Part shown: positions 1 through 8,899 of the stretch, piece by piece
How the letters are laid out: every line of letters begins with the position of its first letter
Position numbering within the stretch: the first letter of the stretch is position 1
Origin: Dawidia soli
GTDB lineage: Bacteria > Bacteroidota > Bacteroidia > Cytophagales > Cyclobacteriaceae
Length of the DNA stretch: 64,000 nt
Assembly: GCF_018598185.1 (NCBI RefSeq)
Contig: NZ_JAHESC010000003.1
Location: 62,001 to 126,000 of the forward strand
Direction of reading: 5' to 3'
Program-made: the position numbers and the translations under genes
Notes under the pieces: generated by a model
What the model was told of the DNA's origin: nothing
The model's database searches: none
The model's input: the letters and a program-made list of their open reading frames with translations, nothing else

Positions 1-981
1 ATGTCCCTGGCCTTTTCCGTACAGGGGCAGGGCCTCCGCCGGCCGTATGCCGGTTATCGCGAGCATCGGCACGAGGGACTGCGGTATGGTCTTTTCATGC
101 CGGCGGGGTACGACGCTTCGAAGCCTTATCCGCTGGTGGTATACCTGCATGGCGCGAACGACACGCTTTCGCGTGAATTAACATTGTATCGCGCGCCGGT
201 CCAGCGTGAGCATCCGTGTTTCATACTGACTCCTAAAAGTTTGAATCCCAACGTAGGATGGGGCGATGCCTGGCACGATGCGCACAGCCCGGATATGGTG
301 AAGGTATTGGCCGTTGTCGATTCCCTTGTGCGTGTTTATCCGATCGACAAGAACCGGCTATACCTCTATGGTATCTCCATGGGCGGGTTTGGAACCTTCT
401 CTGTCTTGTCTAAAGAGCCCGGCAAGTTTGCCGCGGGGTATGCCGTTTGCGGCGGTGCGAGTGTGGAGGCGGCCCCACGTCTTTTACAAACGCCGCTTTG
501 GATCTTTCATGGCACCGACGATGACATTGTGCTGGTGCGTTACTCGCGCGACGTATACCACGCGATGATCAAGCTCGGGGGTAACTATGTGCGCTATACC
601 GAATACCCGGGCGTGAAGCACAACAGCTGGGAAAATGTAGCCCGGGAGAAGAGCTTGCTGAAATGGCTCTTTCTACAGGAGAAGGGCCGTACGCACGGCA
701 TCCCCGACGCGGTTCAGAAACTTACCGGTACTTCAACGGCTGCCGGCGTTCAACTGGATTGGCGCGCCAACACGGCGGCTGTGCCGGTGGATAAGGACGT
801 GTGGTTTTATCGCGTGTTTCGCGACGGCGCGCAGATCGACGAAGTGGCCGGCGATGCCACGCGGTACCTGGACACAAAAGCGACTGCCGGACAAAAGCAT
901 ACCTATCATGTTATAGCCGTCAATTATTTCTTTCAACCCTCGGCGGCGTCGTTGCCCGTAACGGTTGGGAGGTCCAACTGA
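1..981 (+). CDS. Secreted alpha/beta-hydrolase esterase (5' end outside window)
   Basis: Serine hydrolase of the dienelactone-hydrolase/PHB-depolymerase-like esterase type, probably periplasmic or extracellular. Visible motifs are the oxyanion-side YLHG (48-51), the nucleophile elbow GISMGG with Ser126, an acid cluster DDD (173-175) and the catalytic His207 in KHNSW. Residues from about 225 onward look like a small beta-sandwich (fibronectin III-like) appendage. The first visible codon is ATG at the window edge, but the stretch up to VQGQG looks like the end of a signal peptide whose start lies upstream, so the gene is probably truncated here. The substrate cannot be told. It is followed on the same strand, 33 nt later, by a pseudouridine synthase. 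Confidence 0.8.
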   Translation: MSLAFSVQGQGLRRPYAGYREHRHEGLRYGLFMPAGYDASKPYPLVVYLHGANDTLSRELTLYRAPVQREHPCFILTPKSLNPNVGWGDAWHDAHSPDMVKVLAVVDSLVRVYPIDKNRLYLYGISMGGFGTFSVLSKEPGKFAAGYAVCGGASVEAAPRLLQTPLWIFHGTDDDIVLVRYSRDVYHAMIKLGGNYVRYTEYPGVKHNSWENVAREKSLLKWLFLQEKGRTHGIPDAVQKLTGTSTAAGVQLDWRANTAAVPVDKDVWFYRVFRDGAQIDEVAGDATRYLDTKATAGQKHTYHVIAVNYFFQPSAASLPVTVGRSN

Positions 982-1014
982 TTTTCCGTAAACTAGCGGC
1001 CACATTGACATGAT

Positions 1015-1674
1015 ATGTCCTTTCAGATCGACGTACGGCAACACCTTCTTTATGAAGACGAGCACATCCTGGTGTTGTATAAACCCGCAGGCCTGATGGT
1101 GGAGCCCGACCGTAACGGCCACCCCAACCTGTTACACCAGGTACGTCGTTATCTAAAAAGCCTTGTTCCGAAAGGCGAACCGGTCTATGCACAGCACCTT
1201 CACCGGTTGGACCGCCCCGTGAGCGGCATCGTGCTTTTTGCCAGGCGACGGGAGGTGCTGCATACGCTCAGCGATCAGTTCGCGCAGCGCACGGTGAAGA
1301 AATATTATCAGGCGCTGACCTCACACGCACCCACAGAACCTGCGGGTACGCTGGTGCACTGGCACCGAAAGGAAAAGAAAAAAGCGGTGATCGAAAATGT
1401 CGAAGCTCCGGGAATGGAACCGGTACGGCTCGACTATTCGGTGAAGCCGTATGGCGATGATCGCTTCTTGTGGGACATCACGCTGCACACCGGCAAGTTT
1501 CACCAGATCCGTGCGCAGCTGGCGCATGTCGGCTGCCCTATTATCGGCGACAGCCTCTATGGCGCTGCGCTTGCCTTTAAGCCCGATGCTATCGCGTTAC
1601 ACGCCTGTCGGCTACAATTCACACATCCTGTTACGGGCCTGGCATCGCTCGTCGACTCGCCGCATCCATTTTGA
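1015..1674 (+). CDS. RluA-family pseudouridine synthase (single catalytic domain)
   Basis: Isomerises uridine to pseudouridine in rRNA or tRNA. The hallmark catalytic motif HRLDRPVSG is present with Asp66, followed by the family's KKYYQAL and the C-terminal GKFHQIRAQLAHVGCPIIGDSLYG block. At 219 aa it lacks the N-terminal S4 RNA-binding domain of RluC/RluD and resembles the compact TruC/RluA subgroup, so a tRNA target is possible but not shown. It starts at ATG 1015 right behind the esterase. It ends 3 nt before the convergent AraC-type regulator, with no clear terminator between them. Confidence 0.85.
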   Translation: MSFQIDVRQHLLYEDEHILVLYKPAGLMVEPDRNGHPNLLHQVRRYLKSLVPKGEPVYAQHLHRLDRPVSGIVLFARRREVLHTLSDQFAQRTVKKYYQALTSHAPTEPAGTLVHWHRKEKKKAVIENVEAPGMEPVRLDYSVKPYGDDRFLWDITLHTGKFHQIRAQLAHVGCPIIGDSLYGAALAFKPDAIALHACRLQFTHPVTGLASLVDSPHPF

Positions 1675-1677
1675 TCA

Positions 1678-2817
1678 TTACACCTTCTCAGGCATAAGAT
1701 CCTTGCGATACTCCGTCGGCGTCTGCCCCGTGAAGCGTTTGAAGATGAGGTTAAATGTCGACTTGGATTTGAACCCCGCTTCCAGCGCCAACCCCAGGAG
1801 ACTGAGGTTCTGCACATCCGGATCGGCCATGAGCCGTTTGACCTCCTCCACACGGTATTGGTTTACGAAATCATAGAAATTATCGCCGGTACCGTCGTTG
1901 ATCACCTGCGACAACTGGCTGCGGCTCATGCCGATGTGTTTGGACAGCGTACTGAGCGTCAGGTCCGCATCGAGGTACGGCTTCCGTTCTTGCATGTATG
2001 TACGCACGCGGGTTATGAGTGCGGGGTCTGGCTTCAGCGAGGGTGTGGGGCCGGTGGTAGCCACGATGGGTTTCTCCGCGAGAGGCAGCGTATTAAAGAT
2101 GTCGCGTTGCAGAATGCCTTTAAAGCTCAAGGCAAAGATGGACAGCGAGAATACCCCGGCCGTTGCGCTTTGCAGCCAGCCGCGGCACATATCAAACTGG
2201 ATAACGGCAAACAGGCTGAAAAGAAAGAACACGTTGATAAGCATGAATACGATCAGGAAGAATCTGACCCATGCGATATTTACATCTTCTGTATTGGACA
2301 GCTCCTGGCGCATGAGCTTTTGGTGCGCGAGCCAATGCGTGTGCGTAGCATAGAGGTAGCCGGAGAACTGGATCACTACCAGTAACCAGAAGGCGGTGTG
2401 CAACAGGCGATGGTGCCCGGTGGCGATCGTCTTCCAGCCGTCGGGACGAAGCACACCGATTGTCAGCGAGAGTATGACCAGCGCAACAAAGGGTGCGAAA
2501 TGCAGGAGGCCGGCGGGCGTGAACGCTACACGGCGGCCAGTGAGCTCGATGGCGTAAAACCGCAACAACGGAGCGATGAGGAAAAAAGCAGGGTCGCCGA
2601 GGGCGTACACATTGTCGGCCAGGTAGCCGGTGAAACGACCCAGGTAAAGGATCTGGGCAATGCTGAGTGTCATGGCCACCAGGAGGATAGACAGAAAAAG
2701 ATTGGCGCGGCTCTTCTGCACGCTTTTATGGTTTAGCAACAGCACGACAAAGAGGCCCTGGGCCATGCCGCCATACACGAGGATTACCGAGAGCTGGTGT
2801 TTAAATTCTTCCCACAT
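1678..2817 (-). CDS. Membrane-anchored AraC-family transcriptional regulator
   Basis: 379 aa. Residues 1-240 contain about seven hydrophobic segments, a layout common in Bacteroidota AraC regulators with a membrane sensor. Residues about 265-370 are the double helix-turn-helix DNA-binding domain (SKHIGMSRSQLSQVIN for the first helix pair, then the GFKSKSTFNLIFKRFTGQTP signature). It is transcribed divergently from an outer membrane receptor across a 138-bp region with strong dyad symmetry, so that receptor gene is the most likely target. A TATTTTTG box on its coding strand (2857-2850) lies 33-40 nt upstream of its ATG and fits the Bacteroidota -7 element. The ligand is unknown. Confidence 0.85.
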   Translation of the reverse strand: MWEEFKHQLSVILVYGGMAQGLFVVLLLNHKSVQKSRANLFLSILLVAMTLSIAQILYLGRFTGYLADNVYALGDPAFFLIAPLLRFYAIELTGRRVAFTPAGLLHFAPFVALVILSLTIGVLRPDGWKTIATGHHRLLHTAFWLLVVIQFSGYLYATHTHWLAHQKLMRQELSNTEDVNIAWVRFFLIVFMLINVFFLFSLFAVIQFDMCRGWLQSATAGVFSLSIFALSFKGILQRDIFNTLPLAEKPIVATTGPTPSLKPDPALITRVRTYMQERKPYLDADLTLSTLSKHIGMSRSQLSQVINDGTGDNFYDFVNQYRVEEVKRLMADPDVQNLSLLGLALEAGFKSKSTFNLIFKRFTGQTPTEYRKDLMPEKV

Positions 2818-2828
2818 TCTGTTGGGTG

Positions 2829-2947
2829 CTTACGCTGAGAATATACGGACAAAAATAGTCCAGCGCCGTGTAAATCGCGTCCACAGGGGTATTAATGGAC
2901 GCTTTTGGACGGCGCGGGGCCTACTTTGGGAGTGTTTTCAGCGTAAG
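2829..2947. promoter_or_regulatory. Divergent promoter/operator region with nested dyad symmetry
   Basis: Three inverted-repeat pairs share one centre near 2888-2889: CTTACGCTGA 2829-2838 / TCAGCGTAAG 2938-2947, GCGCCGT 2863-2869 / ACGGCGC 2909-2915, and GCGTCCA 2877-2883 / TGGACGC 2896-2902. The bases between the pairs are also similar, so the two arms (about 55 bp) look like an inverted duplication of one promoter. TATTTTTG on the minus strand (2857-2850) is a good -7 box. The mirror position on the plus strand has TACTTTG (2922-2928), one base shorter. Confidence 0.7.
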
Positions 2948-2955
2948 ACTTCGAC

Positions 2956-5412
2956 ATGAAAATCTTCTTTGTATGTTTTTTATGCCTGGTGGTGCAAGGC
3001 GCCCTGGGACAGATATCCGGTACCCTCACTACGTCCGGGGGTGAGCCCGTGGCCTTTGCCACCGTCCTTGTGCTGCACGCCGCCGATAGCACGATGGCAA
3101 AAGGCGCGATGACGACGGAATCGGGCGCGTTTGGGATTGCCGGGGTGGCCGAAGGGCGCTATTTTGTAAGGTATAGCGCCATCGGCTACCAACCCGTTGA
3201 TACGCCACCGTTTATGTTGACGGCGGCAAACCCGGCTTACGACCTGGGCACGCAGGTGCTGGCCGAAGATGCACAAACGCTGGGCGAGGTGGTTGTACAA
3301 GGAGAGCAGCCGTTGTTTGAGCAAACGCTGGACCGGACGATCGTAAACGTGCAAAGCAGCGTATTGACGCAGGGCAGCACGGCGCTGCAAGTGCTGGAAC
3401 GGTCGCCCGGCGTATATGTGGACGGGCGCAATCAAAGTCTTTCGCTGAACGGAAAAAGCAACGTGCTCGTCATGCTAAATGGCAAGCCGTTGCGGGTGCC
3501 CGGCGCGCAGGTCATGGCGCTGCTAAACGGCATGAACGGCGGCGACATTGAAAAGATCGAGCTGCTCACCACGCCGCCAGCACAGTACGATGCCGACGGG
3601 AGCGGCGGCATGATCAACATTGTCTTGAAAAAACAACAGGACACCGGCACCACGGGTTCGGTATCGGCTTCGGCGGGTTATGGTTGGGGCGAAAAGGGGA
3701 ACGTCAGCGCAGGCCTCTCCCACCGCACCACGCGTCTGAACGTCTACGGCTCGTACGCTTTTTCGCACGACCGTCGTCAGGATGGTTGGGCCGCGGTAAG
3801 CACCGACAACATGCCCACCTTTGGCGGCGAGCTGCTGGTGGATGTTTCCAGTACGGAAGAAGCGACTGCCAACAACCATACGGCTACAGCAGGATTGGAC
3901 ATCGATCTGCCCCGGGGCAAGATGGGCGGAAGTGTTACCTTCAACAGCAGCCGCGTTTCGCGTCATATAACGAACCCCGGCACCTACACGTTGATCGCGT
4001 CGGATTCTATACTGGGGATGGATGCCCGCATCGATGGAGAGAACCGCTGGAACAACGTCGTTACAAATCTATATATCGAACGGCCGCTGCGCGCGGGCGA
4101 ACAAATAAGCGTCGACCTGGACTATCTCTACTACGATCAGAACAGTCCAACGTTCGGTCGTACTACGTTCTATGATCGCGCCGGCAACGAGGGCGTGCCG
4201 CCGGGCAGTATCTTTTCCGGGCAGCAACGGGGCACGTCACATTCGCCGATCCACGTGGGGGTGATCAAGACGGACTATACCCGGGCGCTGGGCAAGGACG
4301 CGCGCGTAGAATCTGGTATCAAAGGAACGCTCACCCGCACGACCAGCCTTTCGCGTATCGAGACGCTCGTCGATGGCACCTGGACCACCAGCGCCCGGTA
4401 TCGAAACGATGTGGATATGGTCGAGCGCATCGGTGCAGCCTATACATCCGTACATTGGCAGGCTGCGCCACGGTTGAATCTCGTTACCGGCGTGCGGTAT
4501 GAATATTCTTATACCCGTGCTGATGCCGACAAGGAAGAGAATACGATACACCGCACCCTGGGCAAGCTCTTTCCGAGTGTGTTCGTATCGCAAAAGCTTA
4601 CGGAGGACGCCGCCCTGCAATTTTCGTATACGAAACGCATCGGCCGTCCTTCTTACAACGATCTTACTTCTTACCTGCAATATAACGACCCTATGTCGGT
4701 ATCGACCGGCAATCCTTCCCTGAAACCTACGGTAACACACAATCTTAAAACCGGGTTGACGTGGAAAGATCATTCCCTTTCCCTGACGGCCAGCCGCGAT
4801 ATTCACCCCATCGTCTATAACCAACAAAAGGAGAGCCCCGCACGGGACCTGATGTATCTCGCCCCACAAAACATGGCTTATCAGAATAGTTTGATGTTAC
4901 AGGCGACACTGCCCTTTACGGTCACTTCGTTCTGGACGATGAACTACAGCCTGAGTAGCGGCTTGCGGCAGTTCAAGCTCGACCATACCCGGGAGAAACT
5001 TCGGAAGAATTACGTTGCCTATACACTCCATGGCAACCAGACCTTTTTGTTGCCGTGGAATTTATCCCTGGAAGTCTCGGGGTGGTATAACTCGTTGCAA
5101 TATGAAGGATCTAAAAGGATCAAGCCGTTTGGTGTTCTGAATACCGGGATAAAGAAAACGCTGGCGGGAAATGGCGGCAGCTTTCAGTTGGCCGTCAGCG
5201 ATCTGTTTCAATCCATGAAAGTGCGGGGTGCCTTTGGTACGCTGACCGAAGAGGCCTTTGCGCTGCTGGCGAACTATGTGTACCGGGCGGAGTCGGCACG
5301 GGCGCGGATCGTAAAGATCTCGTATACGCGGGTGTTTGGTAATATAACGTTGGGACAACGGTCAAGGGCGGTGGTATCAAAGGATGAGCGTGAACGGATC
5401 CGAAAGGAGTAA
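2956..5412 (+). CDS. TonB-dependent-receptor-like outer membrane beta-barrel protein
   Basis: 818 aa. Signal peptide in residues 1-19 (ends ALGQ), then a carboxypeptidase-regulatory-like beta-sandwich (about 20-100), a plug-like segment (about 115-215) with the LLTTPPAQYDADGSGGMINIVLKK pattern ending the plug, and a long beta-barrel to the C-terminus. This is the layout of the Bacteroidota outer-membrane-protein beta-barrel family related to TonB receptors. There is no SusD partner nearby, so the substrate is not predictable. It starts 9 nt after the right arm of the symmetric operator shared with the divergent AraC regulator, which probably controls it. Confidence 0.85.
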   Translation: MKIFFVCFLCLVVQGALGQISGTLTTSGGEPVAFATVLVLHAADSTMAKGAMTTESGAFGIAGVAEGRYFVRYSAIGYQPVDTPPFMLTAANPAYDLGTQVLAEDAQTLGEVVVQGEQPLFEQTLDRTIVNVQSSVLTQGSTALQVLERSPGVYVDGRNQSLSLNGKSNVLVMLNGKPLRVPGAQVMALLNGMNGGDIEKIELLTTPPAQYDADGSGGMINIVLKKQQDTGTTGSVSASAGYGWGEKGNVSAGLSHRTTRLNVYGSYAFSHDRRQDGWAAVSTDNMPTFGGELLVDVSSTEEATANNHTATAGLDIDLPRGKMGGSVTFNSSRVSRHITNPGTYTLIASDSILGMDARIDGENRWNNVVTNLYIERPLRAGEQISVDLDYLYYDQNSPTFGRTTFYDRAGNEGVPPGSIFSGQQRGTSHSPIHVGVIKTDYTRALGKDARVESGIKGTLTRTTSLSRIETLVDGTWTTSARYRNDVDMVERIGAAYTSVHWQAAPRLNLVTGVRYEYSYTRADADKEENTIHRTLGKLFPSVFVSQKLTEDAALQFSYTKRIGRPSYNDLTSYLQYNDPMSVSTGNPSLKPTVTHNLKTGLTWKDHSLSLTASRDIHPIVYNQQKESPARDLMYLAPQNMAYQNSLMLQATLPFTVTSFWTMNYSLSSGLRQFKLDHTREKLRKNYVAYTLHGNQTFLLPWNLSLEVSGWYNSLQYEGSKRIKPFGVLNTGIKKTLAGNGGSFQLAVSDLFQSMKVRGAFGTLTEEAFALLANYVYRAESARARIVKISYTRVFGNITLGQRSRAVVSKDERERIRKE

Positions 5413-5503
5413 GTTGTCCATTTCGTTACACAATTGTGCATGATTGGGATGTCGTTGGCCTAATTTTTTTACTGTTACCCGGTAGATCAAAGACATCCTG
5501 ATT

Positions 5504-6139
5504 ATGAAAAAGCTCTTGTTTATATATTTCGTGCTGGCAGCCGGTGTTTTCTCCTGTGCGCCGGCAACGCAGGTGACGGGTTCGTGGAAAAACGATAAAG
5601 CCCCGAGTGAAAAGATCCAAAGTATTATGGTGACAGCCCTTACCGGCCGTGCGAATGCCCGACAGACTGTAGAGAACGATCTGGCAAGTGCATTGGAAAA
5701 AGATGGTTACAAGGCGGTAAAAAGTTTTGATGTGATCCCTCCTACCTTCACACAGGGAAAGTCGCCTGACAAGGAAGCCTTGCTGGCGAAGATCAAAGGC
5801 ACCGATGTAGACGCGATCCTGACGGTAGCGCTGATCGACCAGGAGACTGAAAACCGGTATGTGCCGGGCAGCTATGGCTATGCGCCGATGACACGCTTTG
5901 GTTATTACGGTCGGTTCTGGGGATATTATAACACCTGGTATCCTACGCTTTATTCCCCGGGGTATTACACCGAAGACAAAATATACTTTCTCGAAACCAA
6001 CCTCTACGATGCCAGGACCGAAGAGCTGCTGTGGTCGGCTCAATCAGAGACCTATAACCCTGGCAGCCTGACAGAGTTCTCGAAAGAATTTTCGTCGGTC
6101 GTGCTCGCGAAAATGGAAAAGGACGGTGCGCTGAAATAA
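5504..6139 (+). CDS. Hypothetical lipoprotein with Tyr-rich segment
   Basis: 211 aa with a lipoprotein signal (hydrophobic 4-15, lipobox ending at Cys18 in VFSCAP), so probably anchored in the periplasm or outer membrane. An alpha/beta-looking domain (residues 25-120, VTALTGRANARQTVENDL) is followed by a Tyr/Gly/Pro-rich stretch (about 122-155) and a C-terminal part with LYDARTEELLWSAQSE. This pattern resembles DUF4136-like lipoproteins, but I cannot assign a function. It ends 4 nt from the convergent TerC gene. Confidence 0.7.
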   Translation: MKKLLFIYFVLAAGVFSCAPATQVTGSWKNDKAPSEKIQSIMVTALTGRANARQTVENDLASALEKDGYKAVKSFDVIPPTFTQGKSPDKEALLAKIKGTDVDAILTVALIDQETENRYVPGSYGYAPMTRFGYYGRFWGYYNTWYPTLYSPGYYTEDKIYFLETNLYDARTEELLWSAQSETYNPGSLTEFSKEFSSVVLAKMEKDGALK

Positions 6140-6143
6140 CGCG

Positions 6144-7073
6144 CTACTCCTGATGACGTTCGCGGCGGCGGGTGACGAGCGTCGATGCCAGCATGGAGAT
6201 GACCAGCACGCCGATGATGATGCCGAGTGATAGTTCTATCGGTATCTTGATAAGATCGACGAAGGCCATTTTCGCACCTACAAATACGAGTATCACGGAC
6301 AAGCCATATTTCAGGTAAATAAAATATTGCTCAATGCCGGCCAACGCGAAGTATAGCGAGCGCAGACCCAGGATGGCGAAGACATTGGAGGTGTAGACAA
6401 TGAAGGGATCTTCGGAGATCGCCAGGATGGCGGGGATAGAGTCTACCGCAAAGATCAGATCGGTGGCCTCGATCAATATGACCACCAGGAACAGCGGTGT
6501 GATCCAGCGACGGCCCTCTATGCGCACGAAGAAACGGTCACCGACAAACGACGTGGTGACGGGAAAGATGGCGCTGATGATCTTAATAAACCGATTGTTT
6601 TCAGGATCGATCTTCGACTCCTTGGCCGTCAGCATGCGAATGCCCGTGAAGATCAGGAAGCCCCCGAATACATACATGAGCCAGTGAAAGCGGTGTATGA
6701 GCTCGATGCCGGCAAATATAAAGGCGGCGCGCATGAGCAACGCCCCGATGATCCCATAAAAGAGCACCTTGTGCTGGTATGCTTTTGGCACGTCAAATAC
6801 GCTGAAGATCATGACCATGACAAAGATGTTGTCGACACTCAAAGACTTCTCCAGGACATATCCGGTAAAGAACTCTACGGCGAGCTCGCGGTCAAAGTGC
6901 AGGTAGATAAAGAGGTTGAACAACATGGCAAGCGTAATCCAGACGGCTGTCCAGAGAAGGGCTTCGCGTACACTTACCTCATGCGACTTGCGATTGAATA
7001 CGCCCAGGTCGAGGGCGAGCATAGCAATGATAAAAACGTGAAAAAGAAGCCAGAGGAGTGTTGACTCGTTCAT
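6144..7073 (-). CDS. TerC/Alx-family integral membrane protein
   Basis: 309 aa from ATG 7073; an upstream GTG at 7139 would add a non-hydrophobic 22 residues and is disfavoured. There are about nine transmembrane segments. Family signatures are LALDLGVFNRK in the first helix region, the acidic motif SVDNIFVMVMIF, and FAVDSIPAILAISEDPFIVYTSNVFAILG with its conserved Asp and Asn in the membrane. TerC/Alx proteins export or balance metal ions, manganese in the best-studied members; the exact ion here is inference. It is convergent with the lipoprotein gene and stands alone on its strand. Confidence 0.88.
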   Translation of the reverse strand: MNESTLLWLLFHVFIIAMLALDLGVFNRKSHEVSVREALLWTAVWITLAMLFNLFIYLHFDRELAVEFFTGYVLEKSLSVDNIFVMVMIFSVFDVPKAYQHKVLFYGIIGALLMRAAFIFAGIELIHRFHWLMYVFGGFLIFTGIRMLTAKESKIDPENNRFIKIISAIFPVTTSFVGDRFFVRIEGRRWITPLFLVVILIEATDLIFAVDSIPAILAISEDPFIVYTSNVFAILGLRSLYFALAGIEQYFIYLKYGLSVILVFVGAKMAFVDLIKIPIELSLGIIIGVLVISMLASTLVTRRRERHQE

Positions 7074-7247
7074 ATAATGACGATCGGGGGGTTTGGGCGA
7101 AGATACAAATTTAATGCCGACCTCCGATACGTTCGACACATAGGTCCCACCCTTCTATAGTCGAGAACACCTCCGTCCCGTCACGGCGATATAGATTCGC
7201 GGCTTTTACGGGATGTTAGAAAGGGATTAAATTTTAAGGCCATCGCC

Positions 7248-7267
7248 CGCCGGGCGTACACCCGGCG
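7248..7267 (-). terminator. Possible terminator hairpin after the alcohol dehydrogenase
   Basis: Perfect 7-bp stem CGCCGGG / CCCGGCG with a 6-nt loop, 30 nt beyond the minus-strand gene that ends at 7299. There is no clean U-tract directly after it, so termination here is only plausible. Confidence 0.35.
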
Positions 7268-7298
7268 AAGATCTATCGCCAGGTGTATGGGCCGGCGG

Positions 7299-8339
7299 TT
7301 ATAAGGTCTTCATGTCGATGACAAACCGGTAGCGCACATCGCCGCGAAGCATTCGTTCGAACGCGGTGTTGATGTCTTGCATGTCTACAAGCTCAATGTC
7401 GGCTACGATATTCTTTTCGGCACAGAAGTCGAGCATCTCCTGTGTTTCGGGCAGTCCGCCGGCGCCCGAGCCGGCCACTACCTTGTTGCCGGCGGCCAGG
7501 GTGAACGACGGCACCTGGAACGGTTGCACGGGCATGCCGACATTTACATATACTCCGTTGGTACGAAGGGTTGCCAGGTAGGGATTGATATCGTGGTCGG
7601 CTGCCACGGTGTCAATGATAAAATCGAATGTACGCTGTACGGCTTTCATCTGTTCTTCGTCTCGGGTCACTACCAGGCGGCTCGCGCCCAGGCGCCGGGC
7701 GGCCTCCGCTTTGTTTGGCGAGGTGCTCAATACCGTTACGTCCGCACCAAAGGCTGCGCCGAACTTTACGGCCATATGCCCCAGGCCCCCCAAGCCGACA
7801 ACGGCCAGTGTATGCCCCTTGCCGACGTTCCACCGGCGCAGTGGCGAGTACGTGGTAATGCCGGCGCACAGCAGGGGCGCCACGCCGGCCAGGTCGAGCT
7901 TTTCCGAGACACGCAGGGCGAAGTCTTCATGCACGACGATGTAATTAGCATAACCGCCGTAGACAGGTTGTCCGTTCTTGTCACGGTTGTTGTACGTCAT
8001 CACGGGACTTACGCTGCAGAATTGTTCCTGCCCGTTCCGGCAATCGTCGCAGGTGCGGCAGGAGTCAACCATTACCCCCACCCCGGCCAGGTCGCCCGGC
8101 GTGTGTTTTTTTACGTGCGCTCCCACCTGCACGATCGTACCGACGATCTCGTGCCCCGGTACCATGGGAAAGATCCCGGGAAACCACTCGTTGCGCGTCT
8201 GGTGTACATCCGTGTGGCATACGCCGCAGTAGGCGATCTCGATCAGCACATCGTTTGATCCGACGTCTCTTCTTTCAAAATTCCACGGCGCCAGCGGAGT
8301 ATCGGCCGCTTGTGCCGCATAGGCTTTCGCTTGAATCAT
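7299..8339 (-). CDS. Zinc-dependent NAD(P) alcohol dehydrogenase (YahK/CAD-like)
   Basis: 346 aa from ATG 8339 (a TTG at 8363 is in frame but unlikely). Reduces aldehydes or oxidises primary alcohols. Catalytic zinc ligands sit in CGVCHTD (Cys38) and GHE (His63, Glu64). The structural zinc cysteines are Cys94, Cys97, Cys100 and Cys108 in SCRTCDDCRNGQEQFC. The Rossmann motif is GLGGLG in AVVGLGGLGHMAVKFGA. Length and motifs match the YahK/cinnamyl-alcohol-dehydrogenase branch of the medium-chain family, usually NADP-linked. No operon partner is visible. Confidence 0.9.
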   Translation of the reverse strand: MIQAKAYAAQAADTPLAPWNFERRDVGSNDVLIEIAYCGVCHTDVHQTRNEWFPGIFPMVPGHEIVGTIVQVGAHVKKHTPGDLAGVGVMVDSCRTCDDCRNGQEQFCSVSPVMTYNNRDKNGQPVYGGYANYIVVHEDFALRVSEKLDLAGVAPLLCAGITTYSPLRRWNVGKGHTLAVVGLGGLGHMAVKFGAAFGADVTVLSTSPNKAEAARRLGASRLVVTRDEEQMKAVQRTFDFIIDTVAADHDINPYLATLRTNGVYVNVGMPVQPFQVPSFTLAAGNKVVAGSGAGGLPETQEMLDFCAEKNIVADIELVDMQDINTAFERMLRGDVRYRFVIDMKTL

Positions 8340-8899
8340 AGGCTTTGCATTTTGTCGGTACAAAGCTCGCGCACGCCCCGGACGGAGACGTTAGCCAATT
8401 TGCGGGATCTCGTAGCCAAAATGCGTCGGCGCTTGTATGACACAGGTGATCGCTTCTCCGAACATCCGATCTATGTCTTCCAGCCTGGGAGGTGGAGCGC
8501 TGGTGAAAGGGCAAAAAAAATCCCGACAGTTGTTCGCCGTCAGGACTTTTAACAGTTTAAACATTGCTTTCTATGACCGATCTCTGCCCGCCTCGCTAAA
8601 ATCCCTCTCTACTTACTCGTCATCAACGTGTTACGTAACCTTCCGTGACGAGCCCCCGGGGCTGATTTCGTTCCCGCCGGGGCTGTTAGAGCTGTCCGGC
8701 CGGGACTAATGTGGCGCGAAAATAATAGTTTCCGGCAGACTTGTAGCACAAAAAGAGACAGAGATGGCAAAAAAAGTGGTTCAGAGGCCGCTTTTTTGAA
8801 ATGACGGCCCAATGACGGGCAAACGACGGGTGGAAATCGCCTCTACCGGCCCGCAGGCCACCGTTAAACGCGTAACATTGTGCCGATAACAAAATCGCC
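8340..8899. other. Gene-free interval
   Basis: 560 bp without a convincing gene. The only structure I note is the 10-bp palindrome GTTACGTAAC at 8630-8639. Short open frames on both strands here lack recognisable protein character. Promoters for the flanking divergent genes presumably lie in this stretch. Confidence 0.5.

Noticed and set aside
8437-8709. 90-codon plus-strand frame in the gap after the alcohol dehydrogenase gene
   Set aside because: Ser-rich with no domain character or neighbour; likely chance.
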